Of a DNA stretch of 64,000 bases, positions 35,558 through 44,899 are shown piece by piece. The first letter of the stretch is position 1. Every line of letters starts with the position of its first letter. The translations under genes were made by a program, and so were the position numbers. This DNA is from Paraburkholderia sp. PGU19. GTDB lineage: Bacteria > Pseudomonadota > Gammaproteobacteria > Burkholderiales > Burkholderiaceae. The notes under the pieces were generated by a model. That model was given only the letters and a program-made list of their open reading frames with translations, searched no databases and was not told where the DNA came from. The DNA lies in NCBI RefSeq assembly GCF_013426915.1, contig NZ_AP023182.1:1116001-1180000 (forward strand), in the 5' to 3' direction.

Positions 35558-36649
35558 TCAGTTCAAGATCTTCAGATGGTCTTCGCGGAACGACAGGGCG
35601 ATCCTGGCGCCCGGATGAGCGCGCGAATGCCCGTCGTGTTCGAGCGCAACCTTGACGAAACACTCTGTGTCGCCGGGGCCGCGACAACGCAGTCGCACGT
35701 GGTCGCCAAAATAGATGGCGTCGAGCGTTTCGGCGTGGATGACATTCGCAGCGACTGCCGGGCGAAGTTCGACCGAGAGCCGCTCGGGACGGATAACGGC
35801 CGTCGCCTGCGTACCGACTCCGGCGTTTGCGACGTTCAATGCACGCACCGTCGTCCCGTCGGCGAGCCGCAGGCCGCAATATTCGCCGTCCTTTGCGACG
35901 ACCATGCCCTTTAGCCGGTTGTTATCGCCGATGAAGTTTGCAACGAAAAGATTTCTTGGCGATTCGTACAGGCGATCCACCGTATCGAGCTGCTGGATCT
36001 CGCCCTGATCGAACACCGCGACACGATCGGACATCGTTAGCGCTTCGCTCTGGTCGTGCGTGACATAGACGAACGTCAGTCCGAGCGCTTCATGCAAGGC
36101 CTTCAACTCGAGCTGCATGTGTTCGCGCAACTGCTTGTCGAGCGCGCCGAGCGGCTCGTCCATCAGCACGAGCTGCGGATTGAAGACCAGTGCGCGTGCA
36201 AGGGCGACGCGCTGCTGCTGGCCGCCCGACAGTTGACTCGGCATCCGCTTGCCCAGCTTTCCCATGCCGACCATTTCGAGCGCTCGTTTGACCCTGGAAG
36301 CCTGCTCGTCCGGCGGCACTTTCCGAACCTTGAGCGGATATTCCAGATTCTGCGCAACCGTGAGATGAGGGAAAAGCGCGTAGTTCTGAAACACCATCCC
36401 GATGTTGCGTTTGTGAGGCGGGATCCGGTTTAGCAACTGCCCATCGAGCCAGATCTCTCCATCGGTCGGATACTCGAATCCCGCAAGCATCATCAGACAG
36501 GTGGTTTTTCCCGAGCCAGACGGACCGAGCAAGGTCAGAAACTCGCCTTTCTGAATATCGAGATTTAGATCTTTAACAACTAACGTTTCTCCATCATATG
36601 TCTTCTTGACATGCCGAAAGCTAACCAGAGGTTTAGTCTGACCCTGCAT
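35558..36649 (-). CDS. ABC transporter ATP-binding protein, PotA-like
   Basis: A 363-residue ATPase from MQGQTKPLVSFRHVKKTYDG. Walker A GPSGSGKTT near residue 43; Q-loop MVFQNYALFPHLT; signature QLSGGQQQRVALARAL; Walker B LVLMDEPLGALD; H-loop VYVTHDQSEAL. The C-terminal 120 residues form a TOBE domain (RLKGMVVAKDGEY, VIRPERLSVEL) as in PotA and other uptake ATPases. It is the first gene of the importer set and lies 184 bp after the dddD-like gene on the same strand. The longer open frame upstream of 36649 is not coding-like. Confidence 0.92.
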   Translation of the reverse strand: MQGQTKPLVSFRHVKKTYDGETLVVKDLNLDIQKGEFLTLLGPSGSGKTTCLMMLAGFEYPTDGEIWLDGQLLNRIPPHKRNIGMVFQNYALFPHLTVAQNLEYPLKVRKVPPDEQASRVKRALEMVGMGKLGKRMPSQLSGGQQQRVALARALVFNPQLVLMDEPLGALDKQLREHMQLELKALHEALGLTFVYVTHDQSEALTMSDRVAVFDQGEIQQLDTVDRLYESPRNLFVANFIGDNNRLKGMVVAKDGEYCGLRLADGTTVRALNVANAGVGTQATAVIRPERLSVELRPAVAANVIHAETLDAIYFGDHVRLRCRGPGDTECFVKVALEHDGHSRAHPGARIALSFREDHLKILN

Positions 36650-36833
36650 GGTTGTCTCCAATATTGAAATTGCCGCATCTCGCCAGTGCGTTCGCACTTT
36701 GGATGCGTTTCTCATTGATTGGCCCGTTGAAGCGCCCGTGCAAGCTTTTCGTCGTCTGCTGCAACGTTCGGCTTGCACCATGCTTCGCTGGGGAATGCTT
36801 GACTTGTAGCCGCTGCGAAACGGAGAGGTGCGT
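36650..36833. other. 184-bp gap between dddD-like gene and importer genes
   Basis: No ORF. It may hold a second promoter or a processing site inside the cluster. The large gap contrasts with the 4-35 bp gaps inside the importer operon, so the importer may be separately transcribed. Confidence 0.35.
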
Positions 36834-39332
36834 CTAGCTGGGCAGATACTCTTCGGACCAGCTGTCGCCAACGGCATGCCGCGCCATCAGCATTTCGATC
36901 TCGGCATCGCTATATCCGAACTCGCGCAACACAGCGTGCGTCGACTCACCGAATTTCTCAGCCGACGGCAGCGCGCGAATCCGGGCGTGACGCGGGCGGA
37001 TCGCAAAGGGATCGAGTTGCGTGACGCATCGACCGCTCGGATGGTCCGCATAGACGCTGAATGAATAGCTACCGTTGTCGATCCCGGGACGATCATCGCA
37101 AGGCCGGCTGTTGTGCCGGCGCAGATTGACGATGTTGTCCGGCACCGCCGCAGCGATGTTGGCGGCCTGTAAACGGGTCTGCCAAGTTCCGGCGGAGGCT
37201 GTGTCGAGCGCGGACGCGAGAAAGGCAGCCGGATCCTCGGCGGCAGCGATCCCTTTCAGGCCGTCTACCCCATCGAGCTTGGCCAGTTCACGCTCGCTGG
37301 TATCCACGTAGATCCAGTTGTCAGCAGCACGGTAGAAGCGGGACATCGCCGTGAAGCCTTGTGCGTCGCGGCCGGACGGCTCATCGAACGGGCGGCGGTT
37401 TGCGTAGTCGTACGAGAACGGAACCTGCACCAGATTGCCGAGCGCCGCGAGGGAAGTTCTGGCCCGCCCGGATTCGCCCGTTCTGGCCTTGCGGTACAGG
37501 GCGGCGGCAACGCCCAGCGCTGCCGCGAATCCGCACATGACATCGATCGTCCCGACGTGCGCGTGCTCCTCCGGCGTCTGCATCCCACCACCGAACCGCG
37601 CCATGATTCCGGTACACGCCTGGATCAAATCGTCGTAGCCGAGATAGTCGGTCCGCGGTCCGCGCCGCGGACCGCCAAAGCAGTCCAGTTGGCAGAAGAT
37701 CACGCCCGGATTGACAGAACGTAGACTCGCTTCGTCCAGCCCCAGCGGTGCCAATTGCCGATCCGGCGCGTTCATTACGATCACGTCGACGGACCGTGCA
37801 AGCCGGTTGAACACCTCACGTCCATCCGGGTGATTCAGGTCGACGAGCACGCTCCGCTTGCCGCGGGCGGAAGACATCCCGAAGACCACGGTATTCCACG
37901 GGTCATAATTCGGTCTGACAGGGTCGAGTTTGATGACGTCGGCACCGAACCGGCCGAGAAACGAGGTTGAGTGCGGCCCGGCAATCACGTTGGTCAAGTC
38001 GAGGACGCGTACCCCTTCGAGCCACCCCTTCGAGCAGTTTTCACACGAGGGAGGCACTCCAGCGCTCCCCTGCTCGTCCAGAATGGCCACGGCTTCCTGG
38101 AAGGTCACTGTGCGGCGCGACGCCGGTGAGAGCATCAGTTCGGCGCAGTCCTCGAGCCACGAGACCGGACCGGGCTGTTTCATCGCGCCATACTCGAAGT
38201 CTTCGACGTCCACGACCAGACCAGCGGCATTCGCATGATCGTCGTGCAGCCACTCCCGCGTGGTGCGATGCGCAGCGCCCGGGAATCCCCCTTCACCGAA
38301 AATCTTCTCCCACTCCGCTGCCGTTTTCGTCAGGAAGACTTCCTTCATGCGCGCGGAAATGCGCTTGGCCCAATGCTCGGGCAACGGATAGACCCCCAGC
38401 GAAGCGTCCCCCTCCCATTCGGAAATCGGCAGATATGGGTCGTCTACAAGCGGCAATCCGGCCGCCAGCATTTCCTCATACAGCCCCATCGCCTGCAGGC
38501 AGCGCCGCGCGTGCGAGCGGTGCGACGGACACACCGCGTAAAATTTGCGGCCGTCGGCGCACTCGTAGGTACGATAGAAGGGATCCAGATAGTCCTGCAG
38601 GGCCTCATACGACAGATTCATCGGCAGACTATTCGACCGGCGCCGCTCAATCTCCTTTTCACGCAGGGTCTTGTATCGCTCGGGATAGCCTTCAATATGG
38701 ATTGAGTTGTACGAAAGCCCCTCCATCACGGCTGAAGCCAGGGGGACTTCAATTTCATCTCCGAGGCCGGTGCGCTGCCGCGCCTGCAAGGCCAGAGCGA
38801 CGGCGGATACACCCAGCATCGTGCCGTAGGCGGAGGCGAGCGGCAGAGGCGAGAAACTCGGGTTGATGCCCATCAATACGCGATTCTGTCCCATGTCCGT
38901 GAATACGCCGGATGCCGAAGCGATGATCGGCTCGAACGCGCGCCATTCGCGCCGCAACTGGTCATTGCTGGCGAAACCCGGCATCGAAAGGGTGATCAGT
39001 TGAGGGCTTTGCTCACGCAGCTTTGCGAAGTGCAGGCCCAGCCGCGCCATTACGCCCGGCCGGAAGTTCTCGATGACGATATCCGCGCGGTTGATGAGGC
39101 TTCTCGCTTCTTTTAAACCGCTCTCAGACTTCAGGTCGAGCCTCAGGCAATGCTTGTTACGGTTCAGAACGGCATTGACCGGACTATCCCAAAGCGGCCC
39201 AGTCGGAGGATCGACATGAATTACGGTAGCGCCAAGATCCGCAAGAATCATTGCCACGGCCGGGCCCGCAATATACTGGCCGAAGTCGATGACTTTTACG
39301 CCGCTGAACGGCAGTTGCTTACTATTTCCCAT
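36834..39332 (-). CDS. dddD: DddD-like DMSP CoA-transferase/lyase (two CaiB/BaiF domains)
   Basis: An 832-residue protein made of two class III CoA-transferase domains, about 1-400 (VKVIDFGQYIAGPAVAMILA, DIVIENFRPGVMARLGL) and 435-832 (VRVLDLTNVIAGPHSTSFLG, HVGTIDVMCGFAAALGVAAA). The catalytic aspartate of the family is present only in the second domain, at Asp597 (GTIDVM). The matching place in the first domain reads PLASAYGTM, with no aspartate. The DMSP lyase DddD of Marinomonas has the same length and two-domain build, and I recall its active residue as Asp602. DddD adds CoA to dimethylsulfoniopropionate and releases dimethyl sulfide and 3-hydroxypropionyl-CoA. A LysR regulator lies upstream; a Pot-type importer and a GMC dehydrogenase lie downstream. 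A different betaine-CoA transferase is the main alternative. Confidence 0.78.
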   Translation of the reverse strand: MGNSKQLPFSGVKVIDFGQYIAGPAVAMILADLGATVIHVDPPTGPLWDSPVNAVLNRNKHCLRLDLKSESGLKEARSLINRADIVIENFRPGVMARLGLHFAKLREQSPQLITLSMPGFASNDQLRREWRAFEPIIASASGVFTDMGQNRVLMGINPSFSPLPLASAYGTMLGVSAVALALQARQRTGLGDEIEVPLASAVMEGLSYNSIHIEGYPERYKTLREKEIERRRSNSLPMNLSYEALQDYLDPFYRTYECADGRKFYAVCPSHRSHARRCLQAMGLYEEMLAAGLPLVDDPYLPISEWEGDASLGVYPLPEHWAKRISARMKEVFLTKTAAEWEKIFGEGGFPGAAHRTTREWLHDDHANAAGLVVDVEDFEYGAMKQPGPVSWLEDCAELMLSPASRRTVTFQEAVAILDEQGSAGVPPSCENCSKGWLEGVRVLDLTNVIAGPHSTSFLGRFGADVIKLDPVRPNYDPWNTVVFGMSSARGKRSVLVDLNHPDGREVFNRLARSVDVIVMNAPDRQLAPLGLDEASLRSVNPGVIFCQLDCFGGPRRGPRTDYLGYDDLIQACTGIMARFGGGMQTPEEHAHVGTIDVMCGFAAALGVAAALYRKARTGESGRARTSLAALGNLVQVPFSYDYANRRPFDEPSGRDAQGFTAMSRFYRAADNWIYVDTSERELAKLDGVDGLKGIAAAEDPAAFLASALDTASAGTWQTRLQAANIAAAVPDNIVNLRRHNSRPCDDRPGIDNGSYSFSVYADHPSGRCVTQLDPFAIRPRHARIRALPSAEKFGESTHAVLREFGYSDAEIEMLMARHAVGDSWSEEYLPS

Positions 39333-39494
39333 AATCTGCCAAGTCGCCTCCAGACCCGTCGCATCATGCGACCGTCGATCGTCATGTTGTGGATAGACCT
39401 GTCACCGTCAGTCATCAGCATCAAGACGCCTGTTTGGTGAAGATCAGAGTGGATGGACGCAACTTTCGGCCGGAATCCATGGCCCGTAAAGCAA

Positions 39495-39526
39495 TAAAAA
39501 AAACGATGGTGGGTCGGTTTTTTTTA
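39495..39526. terminator. A/T-tract hairpin between the LysR and dddD-like genes
   Basis: On the plus strand AAAAAAAACG (from 39496) and CGGTTTTTTTT (to 39525) face each other around TGGTGGGT. The stem is mostly A:T but ends in a T-run in both directions, so it could act as a bidirectional terminator of modest strength. It lies 75 bases downstream of the LysR gene and 160 bases upstream of the dddD-like gene. Confidence 0.4.
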
Positions 39527-39601
39527 TGGCTCAAGCAGACGAGTCGGACGGCTGGGCGCCGTACAACGATGAACTGGTGCGTGTGCCAGGTCGACCGAAG
39601 G

Positions 39602-40507
39602 TCAGTACCTTGCGTGCGCTTCTCCGGCCTGTGCACTCAACCATGCGACGAACGCAGCCGCATTGGGGTTAACGATGCTGTGCGGAGAGTAGACGAGGTA
39701 GAACGCCTCACTGGTTGGAAGCCGACGCTTCAGTGGGGCGATCAGTTGTCCGGAGATCAGCATGTGCTCGACGAGCGACGAACGCGCGAGTGCGACGCCC
39801 TGGCCAAGTTCAGCCGCTTTCAGTGCGGAGATAAGCGTGTCGAATTGCATACCCTTCGACGAATCGACCTTCGAAGCACCAGCCTTTTTTAGCCAGTATC
39901 CCCAGCCCTCTTCGTAGCCGAGCACGTGGAGCAGTTCGTGATGCGCGAGATCCTTGGGCGTAGACAGAGGCGCTTTCGGGGAAGGCAAGCCGGGCGCGCA
40001 GACGGGCAGCAGCGTATCCCAGGTCAGTCGCTCCGCACGCAGGCCAGTCCATTTCCCGTGGCCGTAGCGGATCTCCAGATCGGCTTCGACATCGGTGACG
40101 CTGCTATCGCCTCCCCAGATATTACTGGTGATGCGCAGATTAACGTCTGGATACCGCTTCCGGAAATCGGGCAGTCGCCACGAGAGCCAGTGCGTGAAAA
40201 ACACAAGACTCACGCGCACGGTCAGCATTTTCAGGTGTCCTTGCCCGAAGATCTCGTCCGTGGCAGCAGCAAGTCGCTCGATCGCTTCATGGACAACTGG
40301 CAGATACGCAAGCCCGGCCTCGGTCAACTCGATGCCGCGCGGCAGGCGCTTGAACAACGCTGTTCCAAGCTGAGATTCGAGTCCCTTCACCTGCTGGCTA
40401 ACGGCCGCCTGGGTAAGGCTCAGCTCGGTCGCGGCATGTGTGAAACTGAGGTGCCGGGCCGATGATTCGAAAGCGCGTAACCAATTGAGCGGCGGGAGTC
40501 GTTTCAT
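39602..40507 (-). CDS. LysR-family regulator, GcvA-like (possible DddR)
   Basis: A 301-residue regulator. Residues 6-65 form the winged helix (NWLRAFESSARHLSFTHAAT, LSLTQAAVSQQVKGLESQLG, LFKRLPRGIELTEAG). Residues 92-295 form the ligand-binding domain (LTVRVSLVFFTHWLSWRLPD, PDVNLRITSNIWGGDSSVTD, ALARSSLVEHMLISGQLIAP). This belongs to the GcvA-type branch. It lies upstream of and in the same direction as the dddD-like gene, separated by 269 bp. Known dddD clusters also carry a LysR-type activator (DddR), so control of the cluster in response to DMSP or a product is likely. Confidence 0.9.
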   Translation of the reverse strand: MKRLPPLNWLRAFESSARHLSFTHAATELSLTQAAVSQQVKGLESQLGTALFKRLPRGIELTEAGLAYLPVVHEAIERLAAATDEIFGQGHLKMLTVRVSLVFFTHWLSWRLPDFRKRYPDVNLRITSNIWGGDSSVTDVEADLEIRYGHGKWTGLRAERLTWDTLLPVCAPGLPSPKAPLSTPKDLAHHELLHVLGYEEGWGYWLKKAGASKVDSSKGMQFDTLISALKAAELGQGVALARSSLVEHMLISGQLIAPLKRRLPTSEAFYLVYSPHSIVNPNAAAFVAWLSAQAGEAHARY

Positions 40508-40684
40508 CTTGAGAATAATTTAGCGGATCGGGCGGACAATTGGGGATTCTCGCATTCTATTGCGCCGATTCATTCTGCGTCACCCGGCGGCGAGGTGCGT
40601 CTTCAAGATTGCACCCTCATCCTCACTGGCTGGTCCCGAACTCTCAACGGACACATTTCTAGGGATCCGCCAGGGACCGGAATT

Positions 40685-42347
40685 GGCCGAGGCTGTGTAA
40701 AAACGCCTGGGCCGGCCGGCTTGCAAAGGAACTGATGTCGCGCATTTGCCGCACGCCAGATTGCGTGCGTCTGGGGCGATTGCGTTGCCTACCCGCGAGT
40801 GATTCAAGTGCCGTTAGATTATGCGCCCCGCAGCTTCATTGCCCGCATCGCGCCAGCGAATCCCAGAATTCTGATGACGCGTTTGAGGTTATATGCCAGC
40901 ACGTGCAAGCTCATTTCGGCTGCAACGCGGCCAAGCCCGCGCGTCTGGAAGTGGGTCGAACCCATCCAGTGTTTGAGGGTGCCGAACACGTGCTCAACCG
41001 TTCGTATCGTCATTTGCGTCAAGCTGGCGATCCAGTCTGAGTTGCATCTTCTCAAGTACCGCTTCGTGTTCCCATCGGCGGATGCGCCTGTAATCAGCCG
41101 GCGTGCACTGGCTTTTGATCGGGCATCGCGGGCATGCACTGCTCCAGTAGGTATGCGTTTTCAGCAGGTTGGTGCCCTCAAGCGAGGTGTATCTGTATAT
41201 TGCCCGTTGACCGGCCGGACACAAGTACTGGTCGTCCTTGGCAATATAGATGAAGTCAGCCCGATCGAACCTCCCGTCAGCCTTCGCACCTGGGGTCTGC
41301 GATTTCGGTACCAGTGCCGCAATGCCCGCGTCTGCGCAAGCCTTGATTTCTGGCGCGCTGAAGTATCCGCGGTCTGCAAGTGCCTTGATCTTCTTCCTGC
41401 CCATGACGTCGCGCGCAGCCTTGGCGATCGTGCTCAACTGTGCCCGGTCACTGCTGACATTCGTGACCTCGTGGGTGACGACAAGATGATGTTTGGTATC
41501 GACAGCTACCTGAACGTTGTAGCCAACGACACCTGTGCCTTTGGCTTGCGAGATCATCGAGCGTGAATCAGGATCGGTTAGCGAGACCTGCTTCTCCGGT
41601 AACTTGTTCAGGATCTCTGCTGCACGATCCAGATCGCGCATCTGTTCGCGCAGCGTCTCGATCTTTTCCCGCAAACGCTCGGTCTTCGCTACTATCTTGG
41701 CTGGTTGCGTGCGATCGGCTGTCTCCAGTGCATCCAGGTAGCGTTGAATGCTTTGTTCGATCTGCTCCTGGCGTCTCTCAATCTTATTGGGCGTGAAGTT
41801 CTCGTCGCGGCTATTGACCGCCTTGAACTTGCTGCTGTCGATGGCCACTGCGGCTTGCGTGAACAGCTTCAGGTCTCGGCATATCACCACGAAGCGTCGA
41901 CATACGTTGCGAATGCCTTCCCCATTGCTTCGCCTGAACTCGGCAATCGTCTTGAAATCCGGCATGAGCCGGCCGGTCAGCCACATCAGTTCGACGTTGC
42001 GCTGGCACTCCCGTTCAAGACGACGGCTCGATTGCACTCGATTGAGATACCCATAGATATAGATCTTGAGCATCACTGCCGGGTGGTAAGACGGGCGCCC
42101 CGTGCTTGCCGGCATGGCTCCTTCGAATCCCAGCGATTCCAGATCGAGTTCGTCTACGAATGCGTCGACTATCCTGATCGAATTGTCTTCGGCGATGAAG
42201 TCTTCGAGGCACTCCGGCAGCAGGGCTGCCTGATTGCGGTCTACACCTTCGACGAATCGCCCCATCTTTGCCTCGCATACCAACGGGTTGATCCAGTCTA
42301 GGCGACCAAGACGTAGTTAACCAGGACGTTTTTACACAGCCTCGGCC
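40685..42347 (-). mobile_element. IS1182-family insertion sequence, complete ends, frameshifted transposase
   Basis: The element is bounded by inverted repeats: GGCCGAGGCTGTGTAAAAACG at 40685-40705 and its reverse complement at 42327-42347, identical over 21 bp. The repeat continues with CCTGG (left, as GCCTGG) and CCTGG (right, as TCCTGG). It contains one transposase gene on the minus strand. Total length is about 1663 bp, normal for the family. I see no obvious direct target repeat outside the ends. Confidence 0.85.
40819..42283 (-). pseudogene. IS1182-family transposase, one frameshift
   Basis: The main frame 42283-40994 encodes MGRFVEGVDRNQAALLPE, a helical N terminus, the DDE core (MPDFKTIAEFRRSNGEGIRN; AVAIDSSKFKAVNSRDENFT; ALADRGYFSAPEIKACADAG) and the zinc-like CPAGQ/CPRCPIKSQC segment. 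It ends prematurely after DRQLDANDDTNG. The family C terminus, TVEHVFGTLKHWMGSTHFQT, follows in another frame (41020-40819: FQTRGLGRVAAEMSLHVLAY). A single-base indel near 41010-41020 breaks the gene. Everything else is well preserved, so the damage is recent. Confidence 0.88.
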
Positions 42348-43309
42348 GCTTGTCGCCGTGTGGGGGAGGCCGAAAACCACGGGCTTCGGCTCCAGACAGC
42401 AGATCCTTGATTTGACATCAATATTTATTGAGGACAACCCGCAAAGCCGTATGCAGCTGGGAGCGTTCTAACCGGAAATTTGCGCCGAAATCAAGATGAC
42501 CCCGAGGACCACGTCGTGCTTGTCCACGCGTGCAGGTCGCAGCCGCCTACATTCCGCCAAATGGTTTTCGCACGGTCAGCTTGTTGGCTACCGACGTCAC
42601 CCCTGGAACGCCCCTGGCGATCTTCTCGACCTTGTCGATCTGCGAAGCGTCCGTGACCGTGCCATTCAGCGTCACCGCGCCGTTTTTCGCGGTGACACTG
42701 ATGGGATACTTCGCGTCCCCGACTATCTAGCTGGAACGCTGTCCATTCTATGCTTTGACCACGAAACGATGAGCAGCGATGCAGGCAAGTTTGTAGACAT
42801 GCTTCAAAACATCGTGGCGGGACAACGGGCGATCCGCGTGTTTCGTGCTTCGTTGAATCCAAATATTTCCGTGCGCGAAGTGATAGTTAACCCGCTTCAA
42901 TCCTAGAGCCGCTGTCTGGATTATCCTCAAGCGGGGTCCAACAATTCCACTCCGTAGGTACAGAGGATTCCTATGTAACGTTGGTAAAAAACCTTGTGTA
43001 AAATCGCGCCGCACTTCCGGATCAGTTGATGTTGCGTCGCTTTCGCCGATGGTTGCGGCCCGCATCCGGGGTTTTGCCGAACGCAAGCTGCTCGCCATCC
43101 AGCCACCTTTTGCAGTCGTCGGAATGGCGTACTTCTTCGGTCGGAGGTCATCGTTGCGACATGACGTCCAGGCACGGCGTCGTGCGGCGCGGACCATGTT
43201 GAAGCGCAGCGGCCGGCATGACCGAAGCTGATGGTTGAAGTCTGAGGGGGTGCAGATCGCGCGCAGCGCGCGTTATCATGGAATTCTTGCACGTTCACTG
43301 CCGAGCCCT
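42348..43309. other. debris region between the IS element and the NlpC/P60 gene
   Basis: Apart from the BON fragment there are open frames of 60-150 codons on both strands at 42750-43230 (for example RIRGFAERKLLAIQPPF on the plus strand) that look partly coding but match no family I know and lack clear starts. Confidence 0.35.
42547..42726 (-). pseudogene. C-terminal fragment of a BON-domain protein
   Basis: Sixty codons read DAKYPISVTAKNGAVTLNGT, VTDASQIDKVEKIARGVPGV, TSVANKLTVRKPFGGM and a stop. This is a complete C-terminal BON domain (OsmY/Kon type, with VTLNGTV and VxxVxNxL). An in-frame stop directly upstream (42727-42729) removes the signal peptide and start, so it is a remnant of a periplasmic stress protein. 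Confidence 0.7.
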
Positions 43310-44896
43310 ATGTCCCTCGCCGCGTTTCCTCGAACCAAAGCCGCGTTCCTGCCGCGAGGTCGACGTCCAACCTTCTCTTCTTTGCAGGCGCGCGTGCGTG
43401 CGAGGCTGCTGATTTCCGCAGCTGTATTTTGCCTGGCAATGACCGGATGCGCGAACAATCCGCCTTCGCGCGAGGTGCATACTGCGGTCGACCCGATTCG
43501 ACTGTTCCCGATGGCCGCATATGACCAGGACGTTGATCATTGGATAGACCCGTCTGGGCCCGACTACGATAAGGCGTTCCTGAACGCGGACGACCAGCGT
43601 GCCCATTTTGAAGCGCTCTATGCACGCTACTTCGGGACCGGCGCAAGCGACCCTTCGCCGTGGAACCCGGCCTATGTCGACACGCATGTGTATCGGCAAG
43701 GCGGCGGCGATATCGTCGCCTTGCAACGCCGTCGCCTTGCCTCCTTCGACAACACCGGCAAGGCAGGCAAGAACATCGGTTACGGGGAGAACTTCCAGCC
43801 TCACACCGCGGCCTGGATTGAATCCATTACGCAGAACATGGACATCGACCAGTTCGACCGCGCCCCGGGCTATACCCCCGCGCGCCGCGCGATTGCCACC
43901 GGCAACCTGCTGGTGCGCGAATTGCCGACCATGGATCCGTTTTTTTATGACCGCCACGTTGCGGGCGAGGGCTACCCGTTCGACGACCTGCAAATTTCCG
44001 CGGTAAGACCAGGCACGCCGCTTTTCGTGCTTGGGAGCAGCCTTGACGGCGGTTGGCGCTATGTGCAGACACCCGACGTACAGGGCTGGGTGCGCAGCGA
44101 GGACGTAGGCATGGTGAACGATCCGTTCGTCAGCACCTGGCGCGAAGCGACACATAATGCGTTGGGCGCGGTGACCGTGGCACTGGCAGCGGTGCGCGAC
44201 AGCGAGGGTGCGTTCCGCTTTGAAGCGCCGGCGGGCAGCCTCCTGCCGATGCTTCCTGCGACCAGCTCGGGCATCCGCAACATCCTCGTGCCGGCCCGCG
44301 ACGCCGATGGACGGGCCATCATCCGCACTGCACACCTCAGCGACGCGCAAATCTCGCCGATGCCGCTGAGTGCAACGCCACGCCATTTGGCGATGCTCCT
44401 CAAGTCACTGATCGGGAGACCTTATGGCTGGGGCAATACCAATCTCTATAACGACTGTTCTTCGGAGCTGCAAAGCATCTTCGCCGCATTCGGCGTGTGG
44501 TTGCCACGCCATTCGTCGACCCAGATGAGCGCCGGACACATGATCGATCTCTCCGATGCCACAACAACCGCGCGGCTCGAATACCTGACCCAACACGGAA
44601 AGCCACTGCGCACCCTGATCTATATCGGTGGCCACGTCATGCTGTACCTGGGTAACACGACCCGCGACGCCCGGGTAGTGCCTGTGATCTATCAGGACAT
44701 CTGGGGCCTTCGACCGGCTGACAATAGCCGGCGCGCGGTGATCGGTGGCTCGGTGATCATGCCACTTCTCGCCCGCATCCCGGAAGATCCGACGCTGGAA
44801 TCACTGGCGGGCACGCCGATTTTCCGGATCAGCATCCTCGGCGCGCCCCGCGCAGATGCAACATTTCCACCTGACGAGGACATCCCCGCGAGTTGA
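43310..44896 (+). CDS. NlpC/P60 (C40) peptidase lipoprotein with SH3 domains
   Basis: A 528-residue protein if ATG 43310 is used (an in-frame start also exists at 43235). The lipobox is MTGCANN at about residue 48. A helical N-terminal domain (residues 90-190) is followed by an SH3 region (LFVLGSSLDGGWRYVQTPDV, QGWVRSEDVGM) and a C-terminal NlpC/P60 domain. Its catalytic Cys lies in GWGNTNLYNDCSSELQ and its His in LIYIGGHVMLYLG. The order SH3-SH3-NlpC matches SH3_6/SH3_7-containing C40 peptidases that cut peptidoglycan stems. Probably outer-membrane anchored, acting in the periplasm. No obvious partner gene. Confidence 0.85.
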   Translation: MSLAAFPRTKAAFLPRGRRPTFSSLQARVRARLLISAAVFCLAMTGCANNPPSREVHTAVDPIRLFPMAAYDQDVDHWIDPSGPDYDKAFLNADDQRAHFEALYARYFGTGASDPSPWNPAYVDTHVYRQGGGDIVALQRRRLASFDNTGKAGKNIGYGENFQPHTAAWIESITQNMDIDQFDRAPGYTPARRAIATGNLLVRELPTMDPFFYDRHVAGEGYPFDDLQISAVRPGTPLFVLGSSLDGGWRYVQTPDVQGWVRSEDVGMVNDPFVSTWREATHNALGAVTVALAAVRDSEGAFRFEAPAGSLLPMLPATSSGIRNILVPARDADGRAIIRTAHLSDAQISPMPLSATPRHLAMLLKSLIGRPYGWGNTNLYNDCSSELQSIFAAFGVWLPRHSSTQMSAGHMIDLSDATTTARLEYLTQHGKPLRTLIYIGGHVMLYLGNTTRDARVVPVIYQDIWGLRPADNSRRAVIGGSVIMPLLARIPEDPTLESLAGTPIFRISILGAPRADATFPPDEDIPAS

Positions 44897-44899
44897 GCA

